DNA of 64,000 nucleotides from Armigeres subalbatus (Eukaryota > Arthropoda > Insecta > Diptera > Culicidae), in contig NC_085140.1 of assembly GCF_024139115.2 (NCBI RefSeq), forward strand, positions 336,413,099 to 336,477,098, read 5' to 3'. Shown here piece after piece: positions 12,229-23,100 of this stretch (the first letter of the stretch is position 1; every line of letters starts with the position of its first letter). The notes under the pieces were generated by a model. It saw only the letters and a list, made by a program, of their open reading frames with translations, was not told where the DNA came from and made no database searches. The position numbers were made by a program, and so were the translations under genes.

Positions 12229-12480
12229 TATAAAATGGGTTAAGTTTAGTTTAAGTTGAAAACATTGTAATTCCTACATGGTTCAATTCAACCAGAGGAA
12301 AAATTCTAACTGCCAGAGGCAATTGAAATGTATTAATAATAACTAAAAGCGTAACATAGCAAATAAGGATGATAGTGTTAAGAAAACACGGAACACCTAG
12401 TCTAAGAGATGAATGCTTGTATTAGATAATTAGCAAATAAAATTAGTTAAAAAAAAAAAATGAATATCAATAATCGCTCG

Positions 12481-12780
12481 TGGGCTCGATTATCCGGAGT
12501 ATTGAAAAAAAAATTCACTCCGGATAATCGAACGCTCCGAATAATCGAGCCACTTTTATTTTGTTGCTGAAATTGTAGTTTCTGAAGTTTCCACGGAGAT
12601 TTCTTTGAAATTTTCACGGGAAATTCTTTAGAGTATTTTTTTTCCAAAAACAGATTTTATAGAATTTCAACATAAAAATTGGTATTTGTAATGTATTTTT
12701 TTTATTTTAACGGGAAATTGTTTCTAATTTTTAAGGGAAATGGGTCAGATATTCTTCGGAATTTCCACAATTACTTGCTA
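12481..12780. repeat. Inverted motif CTCGATTATCCGGAG and low-complexity tail
   Basis: CTCGATTATCCGGAGT (about 12485) is followed by its complement (about 12516) and a diverged third copy CTCCGAATAATCGAGCC (about 12535). The next 200 bp are AT-rich with repeated TTTCCACGG/GGAAATTC-like words. It looks like the end of a small fold-back repeat. Confidence 0.4.
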
Positions 12781-13214
12781 CGGCCAATAATGTTGACAAA
12801 GAGGGTTTGTGGCCTTTCGGTTCTTCTCATCGAATGACGAAAGTCATTCGGTGGAAATTCTTTTTTCAAATGCCACTTGACCGAATAACATGTTAACCCG
12901 TTTCGGCCCGTACGTAGCCCGTACGATTTCAAATTATAAAATCCAGCGTTCTCTTGTTTTTCGACCGATTTGCATGAAATTTGGAGGAAAGATGCATTAA
13001 ACCCTAGATTTTTGTGTAGATGTATTGATTTGGAGATTGGGTCCTTGAGGACGGTTTTACTGAAGGGGTCCCCTGGGTCAAATGGGGTCAAAAATAGGTC
13101 AACTTCCTTTTAATCGTAGATAATTAGTTAAATGCTCTAAATGATGATGCAATCATTTTTAATCATCAGTATGCAATAGTGGGAATGGAAACTGCACGTT
13201 TGGACCTAAAAAAC
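12781..13214. other. Unassigned stretch leading into the satellite
   Basis: No gene recognised. A short hairpin (GAATGACGAAAGTCATTC) lies near 12831. The sequence leads directly into the first satellite unit. Confidence 0.35.
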
Positions 13215-14230
13215 CGGGTACAGATGTTCCGGGAACCTGGTTCCCCCAGGGGAGTGGTCACCTTTTAATTGATTCTGAAACCCAGCTTGCGACACATCAA
13301 ACTTCATGATTCTGCAATGCAAATACAATAGAAGACATTTGCAGAACATATGAGCGCATTGGTCACTTCCGGGGTGCCCTGGGAACCTGATGCCCTCAGG
13401 GAAGTGGTAACTTTTTAGGTGGTTCTGAAACCCAGCTTGCGACACATCAAACTTCATAATTTTTCAACACAAATACAATAGAAGGCATTTGCACAGTATC
13501 TGGGAACCTGGTGTCCTCAGGGAAGTTGGCGCTTTTTGAGTGATTCTGAAACCCAGCTTGCGACACATCAAACTTCATGATTGTGCAACAAAATATAATA
13601 GAGGACATTTGCAGAGCATCTGTGCACATAAGCCACTTCCGGAGGTTCCCTGGGAACCTTGTGCCCTCAAGGAAGTGGTAACTTTTTGATTGACTTTGAA
13701 ACCCAGCTTGCGACACATCGAACTTCACGATTTTGCAACGCAAATACAATAGAAGACATTTACAGAACATCAGAGCGCATTTGCCAACACCAGAGGTTCC
13801 CTGGGAACCTGATGCCCCCAAGGAAGTGGTCACTTTTTGAGTGGTTCTGAAACCCTACTTGCGACACATCGAACTTCATGACTTTGCCACACATTTTTTT
13901 TTTCAAATCTTTGTTTAGGTGTTTGCCACACAAATCAATGGCAGACATTTGCAGAACATATGAGCGCATTGGCCACTTACGGAGGTTCCCTGGAAACCTG
14001 GTGCCCTCAGGGAAGTGGTCACTTTTTAAGTGGTTCTGAAACCCAGCTTGCGGCACGTCAAACTTCATGATTTTGCAACACAAATACAATAGAAGGCATT
14101 GGCACAGCATCTGGGCACATCTATCACTTTCGGAGGTTCCTTGGGACCCTAAAGCCCTCAGGGAAGAGGTCACTTTTTGAGTTGTTCTGTAACCCAGCTT
14201 ACGACACATCAAACTTCATGATTTATTAAC
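13215..14230. repeat. Tandem satellite, ~151-bp unit, array 1
   Basis: The landmark CCCAGCTTGCGACACATC recurs at about 13281, 13432, 13552, 13703, 13855, 14041 and 14193. Spacing is 151, 120, 151, 152, 186 and 152 bp: a unit of ~151 bp with one shortened and one lengthened copy. Each unit also carries GAGGTTCCCTGGGAACCT and CAATAGAAGACATTTGC. Minus-strand open frames across it change frame from unit to unit because 151 is not a multiple of three, so they are not a gene. Confidence 0.85.
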
Positions 14231-14548
14231 ACATATATTATACCTATAAGAAGTCTATACTTGGTTGTGATTTTGTGAATCATCTTAAGCTAAGAACATG
14301 CATCCAACATATAAAATTATAAATGACCACCCAATTTACCTCCGAAACTTCTTCAAGGTTGCCGCTCTTCTCGAGCATTACTACTGATTATTCCAAGAGC
14401 CCTTTCTAATAATTTGAGAGATTCTTTTCATGCCCGTGCTGTCAAAATTTAAAACGAATTACCTCGTAATCATAGAAGCGAAACGACATTTGTCTCTTTC
14501 AAACGAAATATGAGCATTCACTTCAATTCCCAATAGTACTTTGGTATG
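14231..14548 (+). pseudogene. Insertion in satellite with a non-LTR RT C-terminal tail
   Basis: The satellite sequence is interrupted here. Plus-strand translation around 14390-14530 gives RDSFHARAVKI, a stop, then NELPRNHRSET and FVSFKRNMSIHFNSQ before a TAG. This is the pattern at the C-terminus of CR1/L2-like reverse transcriptases (a WNxLP motif followed by an FK helix). It is probably the 5'-truncated end of such an element. Confidence 0.4.
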
Positions 14549-14600
14549 AAAAGACACATCAAACTTCATGATTTTACAACGCAAATACAATAGAAGACAT

Positions 14601-16403
14601 CCCAAGAAACAATTCAGAGCCATAAATCAACAAGCTTGTTGAACAATTGCTGTATAGAAGCGATGGTAGTTGAACAATAAGGCATGTTTAAGAAGTTGTT
14701 TAATAAATGTTATACTGATTGAAATCACCGCATTAGTTCCCTGTTTTGTTGTTATTTGAATAAAGCATCGAATAAAAGTTTAACAAATGTTGCCCTAAAA
14801 TTTCCCTGGCAGGGTGAAGTACAGTTGTATTATTCACTGTAAATATACTTTATTCCACCAAAGTAAATCCTATTTTGTGTAATCAAGTTGATATTGAATA
14901 ACATGTTTATGTGATGCTTAATAACATTTGTTAGAATTTGTTATTCAACAGCGCTGCCGAAGTTGTACAATTCAATGAAGTAATGTGTCTTATATTAGAT
15001 TGAAAGCCTTTGAACCAAACATGTTGATTAATTGTGAAATAAGTTTACTGTATGATAACTGTTAATTATGTATGATGTTCTTTCAAATGTTGTTCAACAC
15101 AACATAATTGCTGTTGATTTATCATTGTTGACAAAATCAATTATGTCGTATCTGGCTGTGCTGATGTCACTGTGCTTTGATTTTTTTTGTGAAAATGGAT
15201 AAATCTTTCTAAAAGTTCGAAAAGAGTGGTACATATCATATCAGTGGTTAATGAAAAACACCGGTTGTTGTGTAGGATGCTACAAGTACAACACAAAACA
15301 GTGGAAAATGCAGCGACATTCGCAAAACTCAAAGCTGTACCAGATCCTACGAATGGTATAAAGCTTGTTTTTGCTTAATATCATAAAATTATACTAAAAA
15401 ACATAATTTGAGACCGGAACTGTTTGTTGTTGCTGTTCTCACAGTGATGGGCAACGGATGCGCGCACGGATTGACTATTGCAGGCAGATTGTTTCAGAAT
15501 TCATTATTCAACGATTCTTAAACTGCAATCGGGGCAACTACATTCGATGCTCATCTGAATTTGTATAAACGTTGCTGTGCAAACGTTTTCAACAATATTG
15601 TTGTCATATACGTTCTATTTAATAAACATGTTCAAATGTTGTTTATGCAATGTTTGTGCAATGAATTGTTCGATTTGGTGTTAAATAATTTATAACTACA
15701 TTTAACATGGTCGATTTATATGACCTTGCATGGAGCAGCGGAAGAGCAAGCGGATGTCAATCGAAGGGTCCTGGGTTCAAGCCTCACTTTGTTCGAGATT
15801 GTGATAACTGTAGTAATGACTAGTTGATGTAAAAAAACAAGTCACTGTTCTATACATTAATTAGTTAAAAGATAAAAATTATCCGTAAGAATTAGTGCTC
15901 TTTTAACATTTTTATTAAAAAAAAAGCTTGTTGTGGAAACTTCTAATAAGCTTTATTTGAGATATTCCTTACAACAATTTAGATGCAACCAAAACCAACG
16001 TTATTCAACTTGTATACAGGACTTTTTCTCAAACTAATGTTGAATAATAGTTTCCTCCAATCTTCTATGTTACACAAACAACAGTATATCAAACAGCCTT
16101 ATTAGTAAAACATTGAACAAAAGCTTTATTAGTTCGAGTAATAAGCTTTGTGGTAACAAGCGTTGAATTAATGTTGTTGTAGCTCTTTTATTGTTTTTGC
16201 AGTTGAACAATCGAGGCAAGGTGATAGCTTAAACATTTATTTCAACATGCTTATAGAACTGCTGTTGTTGAATAGATTCTCCATTTTTGGGCGAACAAGG
16301 TTGGTATAGTAGTATCAAATGCAATAAATCAATCATAATTAAACATACAGCTGAATAACGCAGCTGTAAGAGACATTTCTTCAAACAACAATTGTTTCTT
16401 GGG
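14601..16403. mobile_element. TIR element with CCCAAGAAACAATT ends, 1,803 bp
   Basis: It starts CCCAAGAAACAATT at 14601 and ends with the exact complement at 16403. It splits the satellite motif GAAGACATTTGCAG, duplicating AT (14599-14600 and 16404-16405), so both ends are certain to the base. The interior is AT-rich, has many GTTGAACAA/TTGTTCAAC words, and shows no transposase. A tRNA-like segment lies at 15720-15800. The superfamily is unknown; the AT duplication and CCC-start ends are shared with MITEs A and B. Confidence 0.75.
15720..15800 (+). repeat. tRNA-like segment inside the 1.8-kb element
   Basis: GGAGCAGCGGAAGAGCAAGCGG (split A-box-like) is followed about 40 nt later by the B-box-like GGTTCAAGCCTC. 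There is no good acceptor stem or CCA, so this is at most a degenerate tRNA-derived piece, not a working tRNA gene. Confidence 0.3.
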
Positions 16404-16436
16404 ATTTGCAGATTATCATGACATGATGCATGATGC

Positions 16437-17215
16437 ACTCAGGGAAGTGGTCACTTTTTGAGTGGTTCTCAAACCCAGCTTGTGACACATCGAACTTCAT
16501 GACTTTGCCACACAAATACAATAGAAGGCATTTGCAGAACATCTAAACTCATTGACCACTTCTGGAGGTTCCCTGGGAACCTGATGCCCTCAGGGAAGTG
16601 GTCGCTTTTTGAGTGATTCTGAAACCCAGCTTGCGACACATCAAACTTCATGATTTTGCAACGCAAATACAATAGAAGACATTTGCAGAACACCTGAGCA
16701 CATTGGTCACTTCCGGAGGCTCCCTGGGAACCTGATGCCCTCAGGAAAGTGGTCACTTTTTGAGTATTTCTGAAACCCAACTTGCGACACATCAAACTTC
16801 ATGATTTTGCAACACAATTAAAATAGAAGACATTTACAGTGCATCTGAGCCCATTGGCCACTTCCGGAGGTTCCCTGGGAACCTGGTGCCCTAAGGGAAG
16901 TGGTCACTTTTTGAATCGTTCTGAAACCCAGCTTGTAACACACATTTCATAGAAGGCATTTGCAGAGCATCTGAGAACATTGGCCTGGAAACCTACTGCA
17001 TTTCACAATTTTGGGTGGTTATGAAACCCAGCTTGCGACACATCGAACTTGATGATTTTGTAACATAAATCAGTAGAAGGTATTTGCACATTTGTAGAGC
17101 ATTTTGGGACATTGGGCTCATTCGCTAGAAACCTCCCCCATAAGGAAGCAGTCACCGTTTGAATGGTCCTGAAACCCAACTTGCTACATATCGTGGCATC
17201 ACTACATGATTTTAC
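16437..17215. repeat. Tandem satellite, ~151-bp unit, array 2
   Basis: This continues array 1 beyond the inserted element. Landmarks fall at about 16474, 16626, 16778, 16929, 17027 and 17185 (152, 152, 151, then a shortened and a diverged unit). The last units are more diverged than the first, the usual pattern at array edges. Confidence 0.85.
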
Positions 17216-17460
17216 AACATGGATATGATATGGAAATGCTAATATCATCTTCCAAACTTAGACGTACATGTTCATGATAGAATTGATAGTTCCCGTTAGG
17301 ATACGCGGCAGGCATGAAGAATGTTTTTATAGAAGTCGATTTGAAAGCGAGCGGAGGGCAATATTTGTGATGGCACATATCGCACGACCTTCCTTCTGCC
17401 AAGCTTCAGTATGAAGGGGGAGGGAAGAATATCAGTGTGGCAGCTGATATATCTCCCCTG
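17216..17460 (-). repeat. Dispersed repeat, second copy at 33950-34250
   Basis: This is nearly the reverse complement of 33950-34190 (shared words CGCACGACCTTCCTTCTGCC, GATGGCACATATCGC, GAAGATGATATTAGC in one or other orientation). The part of that repeat around 34195-34250 matches 18095-18162 instead. Family unknown; noncoding. Confidence 0.55.
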
Positions 17461-18162
17461 GCAAAAGGAAGGTGGTTTGATTTGCTCATATGCCATAGCG
17501 TGCGGAAGGATTTTCTATCGACGAGTACTGTCTCCAAATTTCTAATATGACATCAGCATCTAGTCGAATAGGATTTTTATTGCACAGTTCTGTTTTTCTC
17601 ATTGCGTCCGTCTCGTCGCAACCAACTTGGCTTTCACCACAGAGAACAGACGTTCATCTTCATTCGCGTGCTTGTGTAAAAGTTTGTACTGGTCATTTTA
17701 AAGTATGTCGTTATGCCCCCGTTGTGCGGTGCTAGTGTGCTGATAAATATGGTTAAAATTTGCCGTGTTTTACTTTTTAGCGCTAGTGTTCATTCCGAAT
17801 TGCTCCCAGGCTCACTCCTAGGTGGCAGCACTATATTGTTTATGAAGTGTATGCCAACGCCATCACTTAGTGGAATTGAGTTTTTATGTCGGGCAGCCTG
17901 CGTTGGCGGCGCTGAGGTGCGATTTAAATCTTTACACACGTTTTTAACGAAATTTTGTTCGAGTATCCATATCTGTTCTCTGTGCTTTCACGGAGAGAAC
18001 AAAGCAGAGAAAGGCACTGGTGCTGTACCATCGACCAATAACAGCTGAATTGATGGATGCCCCCACCATGGGTAGTACACTAATTAATGATTTGAGTGTA
18101 TTACTTCTATGTGAAGTTAAACGATTTACAATGATATGGAAAATGGAAGATGATATTAGCAC
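17461..18162. other. Unassigned stretch; repeat tail at 18095-18162
   Basis: An open frame of 111 codons at 17713-18048 has no recognisable motif. The last ~65 bp (TTACTTCTATGTGAAGTTAA onward) match the repeat at 34195-34250 in inverted orientation. Confidence 0.35.
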
Positions 18163-19996
18163 CTGAATGGCGATGTGGCAGACGAAGATGGCGGTATGGT
18201 GATGGACCTGGGAGAACGCACGCAGGACATAATTTTACCGGCTCCGGCTCTGCAGGAAATCCATGAGGAGATTAGCCGACTGAAGAACAACAAAGCCCCT
18301 GGGGTTGACCAACTACCAGGAGAGCTATTTAAGCACGGTGGTGAGGCATCGGCTAGAGCGCTGCACTGGGTCATTACCAAGCAAGGATGTTATCGATCAT
18401 TTAGTGATCTGCGTTTTATCGTTCAGTAGTTTGTCGATAATTCATTCCAGAAGCTAAATTTTAAAATGTGTTGTATGGTGAACTTCTAGTGCGAAGGTTT
18501 CTCTACAACTCTGTCAAACAACTTGTTCTTTGAATTTCACTAATAACGGAGCTATAGCGCTAGTGGCAGTAACTTATACTAAATGATTGAAATTTTGTTA
18601 TCATTTAGTATGAGTTACTGCAACTGGCGCCTTAACTCCGTTAATAGTGGAAATCAAACATCGACCTGTTAGGCAGAGTTGTAGAAAAACCTTCGCACTA
18701 GAAGTTCACCATACAACACATTTTAAAATTTAGCCTCTGGAATGAGTTATCGACAAACTACTAAATGATCGAATGCAGATTACTAAATGATCGATAACAT
18801 CCTTGTTACCAAGATTTGGGAGGAGGAAGTTTTGCCGCAGGAGTGGATGGAAGATGTCGTGTGTCCCATCTACAAAAAGGGCGATAAGCTGGATTGTAGC
18901 AACTACCGCGCAATCACATTGCTGAACGCCGCCTACAAGGTACTCTCCCAAATTGTATGCCGTCGACTAGCACCAACTGCAAGGGAGTTCGTGGGGCAGT
19001 ACCAGGCGGGTTTTATGGGCGAACACTCCACCACGGACCAGGTGTTCGCCATTCGCCAAGTACTGCAGAAATGCCGCGAATACAACGTGCACACACATCA
19101 TCTATTTATCGACTTCAAAGCCGCATATGATACAATCGATCGGGACTAGCTATGGCAGCACGAACACGGATTTCCGGATTAAGTGACATGGTTGATCAAA
19201 GCGACCATGGATCGGGTGATGTGCGTAGGTCGAGTTTCAGGGGCATTCTCGAGTCCCTTCGAAACGCCCAGAGAGTTACGGCAAGGTGATGGTCTTTCGT
19301 GTCTACTATTCAACATTGCTTTGGAAGGGGTAATACGAAGAGCAGGGATTAACAAGAGTGGAATAATTTTCAATAAGTCCGTTCAGCTATTTGGCTTCGT
19401 CGGCGACATAGATATTATGGCACGTAACTTTGAGAAGATGGAGGAAGCCTATATCAGACTGAAGAGGGAAGCTCGTGGCTGGAAATCGTACGTACTTTGG
19501 ACTCCGCAAGACGCTCCGATTGAATAGAGTTCGCCGTCGTACCAAACTGACAATCTACAAAACGCTCATTAGACCGTTAGTCCTCTACGGACACGAGACC
19601 TGGACGATTCTCGTGGAGGACCAACGCACACTTGAGGTTTCGAAAGGAAAGTGCTGCATACCATCTATGGTGGGGTGCAGATGGCGGACGTTACGTGAAG
19701 GAGGCGAATGAACCACGAGTTGCATGAGCTGCTGGGAGAACCATCCATCGTTCACACCGCGAAAATCAGACAACTGCGGTGGGCCTGGCAGGTAACCAGA
19801 ATGTCGAACAGTAACCCGGTGAAAATGATTCTCGACAACGATCCGACGGGCAGCGGGCAAGGTGGATCGATCAGGTGGAAGATGACTTGCGAACCCTCCG
19901 TAGACTACGTGATTGGCGACGTGTAGCCATGGACCGAGTCAAATGGACTCTTATATACCGCACAGAGCACTTCGGCCTTAGTCTGAATAAATAATA
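18163..19996 (+). pseudogene. RTE-clade (JAM1-like) reverse transcriptase pseudogene
   Basis: The pieces read in order along an RTE-type ORF2: ISRLKNNKAPGVDQLPGELF (about 18270), then after the hairpin element IWEEEVLPQEWMEDVVCPIY, NYRAITLLNAAYKVLSQI, HHLFIDFKAAYDTIDRD. A TAG at 19147 follows, then LRQGDGLSCLLFNIALEGV, and a catalytic box reading GFVGDIDI where the family has FADDIDI, so one catalytic aspartate is lost. Frame shifts at about 19490 and 19710 precede the C-terminal NHELHELLGEPSIVHTAKIR region. The end TCTGAATAAATAATACG resembles the short 3' tail of RTE elements. It is dead for at least four reasons: insertion, stop, lost catalytic residue and frameshifts. RTE-like Aedes JAM1 is the closest element I know. 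Confidence 0.8.
18382..18805. mobile_element. 424-bp hairpin MITE (hAT-type) inside the RTE copy
   Basis: Almost the whole element is one inverted repeat with arms of about 205 bp, starting CAAGGATGTTATCGATCATT. An 8-bp target duplication TTACCAAG lies at 18374-18381 and 18806-18813. Removing one duplication plus the element rejoins the reverse transcriptase reading frame, so the insertion came after the RTE copy. The 8-bp duplication and the CAAGG ends suit a hAT origin. A related half-copy is at about 63616-63725. Confidence 0.85.
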
Positions 19997-20774
19997 CGTA
20001 CTAACTCTTGATGAACTGGGGAACAATGATATTGAGATGAACACACAGAAATTCTTATTACAGAACAAATCCTCTAGCTTTTTCAGCGTTTTACTGGTGA
20101 TATTTTAGAAGCAAGGCATGGATGTGGCTTGGGCTCCGTTGCATGGCCAAAAACAGTATTACTATTCTGTTTTCTCAAGAAAGGATTGATTTCATATTGA
20201 TAAGGGGCACGCCTTCAATGGGATTGCTCTCTGTGAAGGGTATAAATAGCGGGACTTTGTCATTGTGCTCTTGAGAAACTATATACTGTATACTGATAGC
20301 ATTCTAGATAAGGATCTCAAAAGTAAAACATGAGTATCACTAGTGTCCAAACTACGAATTACTCCGTAACAATGCTGATGCTAATGCTACGCCAATGCAT
20401 ATCACCTTATCACGTGACTCGATACGTTATCGTCTGGAAAATGTCGAAAGACTTTGCCGAAGAAGGTACGTAGCTAAAAGGTCCACAAAAATGTATTAGG
20501 CTTCGGAAAATGATTGTTCAAACCACATGCAATCAATCAATGTTGTTGATCAATCAAAACAACCTATATGGCTGTCAGAGGGCAAAACTTTGTAAAATGA
20601 TTCCGGATAACTCCCATTAGCTCCCTATAAGATCAATAATTTTGAAATAACACTCAGTTGAAGTTATTGGTCCACGTAGTTCGACATTGCTGGCAGAATA
20701 AACGAATTTTTGCATATGGTTTGAACAATCAATCTTCGAAGCGTTATAACTTTTTTCATGGACGTTTCAGCAAC
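19997..20774. other. Unassigned stretch
   Basis: No gene, terminal repeat or RNA recognised. Confidence 0.35.
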
Positions 20775-21852
20775 GTACCGTGGATAATCAAATTTCGGAC
20801 ACACTCAAACTTTTGACGCTTCAATTTTCTGAAATATTACATCGAAATGTTTCGTCAAGCTGTGTCGGAAGGACTAATAGTTTTAGCTTGTTTTAGTATA
20901 TTTACATTTTAATAAGACATGTTAAAACAATACCACAAAATGATTAAAATTCAGTCTGAGCTGTGCAGTGAAAATTATTTACAATTATTCTTTCCGGTAC
21001 TGTGTAATCAGGTGTCCGAAGTTTGAATCTTTGTGTCCGAAATATGAATCCAACCCCGTCGGTGTCCGAGGATTGAATCAAACAGAAGCCGGACATTTTC
21101 ATAAATTGCAAACATTCTTCGCAATATCTTGCACATATTAAATGCGTAGTCCAAACATGAATACTATATTTAGTGTTTGCAATGGTGATTTAAACAGTGT
21201 GATTAAAAATGTGAGTAAACAGGATGATTATATATCAGAAACTGCTTAAGCGTCCGAAGTTTGAGTTGGCAGGGTACCTTCTTCAGCAAAGTTTTTCACC
21301 AACCTTTGAGTTAAACGAGATAGCAACCAATTGGGTACCGTGCAAAATCATATTTCGGACGGTTAAGGGCTTTGTGAGATTGACACGGGCTAAACAGATA
21401 AACTATTAACTAGTTCCTTTTGAACACAACCAAATCCGAAACGTAAGGGTTACAACATATGAATGTCTGTTTAATATTCATCCCTCTCAGCCTAGAACAT
21501 TTACTATCACTGGAAACTTGAGACTCCTGTTGAAATCTAACTTCGGACACTTGCACGCACTGATTCATATTTCGGTCATTAGAAACTCAAACTTCGGACA
21601 GCTAATTAAAATAAAACCGGGAGATAAAGTTTTAATTTTTCTCCATAATCTATCACGTACGACATTTAAATAAACAATCGTTTTAAAATAACATGGCTAA
21701 CTATGGTGGAAATGTGTTAATATTAAATTCAAACATGCTGTACTTTGAATGAGCTCAATGACACATTTCAAGCGAAATATTTCAAAAATACTCCCATATA
21801 AATTCTGGTGTCCGAAGTTTGTATGTGTCCGAAATATGAGTTTGCACGGTAC
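20775..21852. mobile_element. TIR element with TTTCGGACAC subterminal repeats, 1,078 bp
   Basis: The ends are inverted: GTACCGTGGATAATCAAATT at 20775 and a sequence ending TTTGCACGGTAC at 21852. TTCGGACAC or GTGTCCGAA recurs at least ten times, clustered towards both ends. An internal copy of the terminus (GGTACCGTGCAAAATCATAT) lies near 21336. The 61-codon frame at 21224-21409 contains this repeat and is not a gene. No clear target duplication. Confidence 0.6.
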
Positions 21853-22977
21853 AAATTCTGCACAGTTATTTGGGATCCAGGATGATTTCGAAATATCATT
21901 GATTTGAAAAATGAACACGACGCCCCACTCTAGTACACAAACATATTTGACTAGCAAATGGGATCCTGCGTTGCTCGGATGCGGTACTTTTTCTATCAAA
22001 TGTCAGATATTTCAGCACCGCACTCTAGATCGATTTATGTCAATTATTTTGAATTTCTTCACTATTTATCAACTTTTTGCATTATGGTGGTTTCAAACTA
22101 TCCCAGGGAAAATCCATGGCTTTTTCTTTGTATAAACACAGTCCATTCGAAAAATAATTGAACCGTGCATAAATCATTTAAATCGGTCCATCCGTTCATG
22201 AGTTATACTGCCTTAAATAAAATGCAAACTCATTTTTATATAAAGAGAAGAAGAAGATAAGAAGAAATTGAGAACATACTTTGAACTTTACAGTATAATT
22301 GATTAAATTTGCATGGACTTCAGGTTTAATTTCAATGGAAACCAAAAATGCTCAACAGCTCACCAACACAATAAAAATATTTTAATAAAAAAATGTATTG
22401 TATCGAAAAACACAAAATTTTGAGCCAAAGTGAATTGCATGAACATTATTTACAATGTTTTGAAACTTTTTGTTTGTGAATATTTGTCAAACGACCAAAT
22501 TTTTAAAATAAATCTTTGATGTACGAGAAATGCAGTTTACGCTAAATGCAGGATCCAGTTTACGTTATAAAATCAGGTTCAATAATTCGTGCATTGGGAA
22601 TCACTGATCGACACATCATACGATATAGCAGCATCAATATAGTGGGGTGGCAACTCATCAGCCGGAGAAAAACTGCATCCGCTTTCGCGAGTTTTTTTTC
22701 CATTCCGCTGTCACAGAAACATCAATACCACCATCAATGAGATCCAATGAAATCAAAATTCTGAAGAAAAGCTGACCCCAAGTAAATCGTAGATTTCATT
22801 TTATCTAATTTCATCACTTCTCACTATTTGTTTGATGCACATGAAATTGGAAAACCTTAGCTTCTCGAAAATATCACAATTCTTGACCGAATTCTATCGA
22901 TGTCCTGTTTCCACTAATAATTGTCTCAAAAGTTCAGCACACATCAGGAGGAAAAATCACTAGTATCCTTTCCTTAC
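21853..22977. other. Unassigned stretch with old repeat pieces
   Basis: The only recognisable feature is a repeat-like end near 22170-22260 (ATCGGTCCATCCGTTCATGAG), a phrase common in dipteran repeats. No gene seen. Confidence 0.35.
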
Positions 22978-23100
22978 CAGACACAAACCGGTTTTTCTTC
23001 GCGTGACCGAAACGTCCAACGACGACTGACCGAATGAGCAAGAGAATTTTCACCGTCACCACCGCGGTGGGTCTCAGCGGTCGGTCGCATACCGGAAATA
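22978..23100 (-). promoter_or_regulatory. Possible minus-strand promoter and leader exon
   Basis: On the minus strand an initiator-like GGTCAGTCGTCG lies at about 23030-23019, in a GC-rich island. About 50 nt later CTG/GTAAGG at 22978/22977 is a good splice donor. It resembles a short 5' leader exon, but no partner exon can be named and no TATA box is seen. Confidence 0.2.

Larger units (their letters stand above)
7931..12460 (+). mobile_element. JuanA: JuanA-like Jockey-clade non-LTR retrotransposon, full length
   Basis: A 4,530-bp element starts at CAGACCGCATCG and ends in a 12-A tail. It is flanked by perfect 15-bp target duplications TGAATATCAATAATC at 7916-7930 and 12461-12475. It has a ~270-bp 5' leader, ORF1 with three CCHC knuckles, ORF2 with endonuclease and reverse transcriptase, and a ~220-bp 3' UTR. 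Protein content and order match the Aedes Jockey-clade family JuanA as I remember it. Perfect duplications and complete ends imply a fairly young insertion, yet both ORFs carry frameshifts, so this copy cannot move by itself. Confidence 0.85.

Noticed and set aside
13760..14212. 150-codon minus-strand open frame as a gene
   Set aside because: It lies wholly in the satellite; its repeated peptide changes frame with each unit, and there is no start or splice context.
13215..17215. CRISPR-like repeat array
   Set aside because: Units are contiguous 151-bp tandem copies without unique spacers, in a eukaryotic genome.
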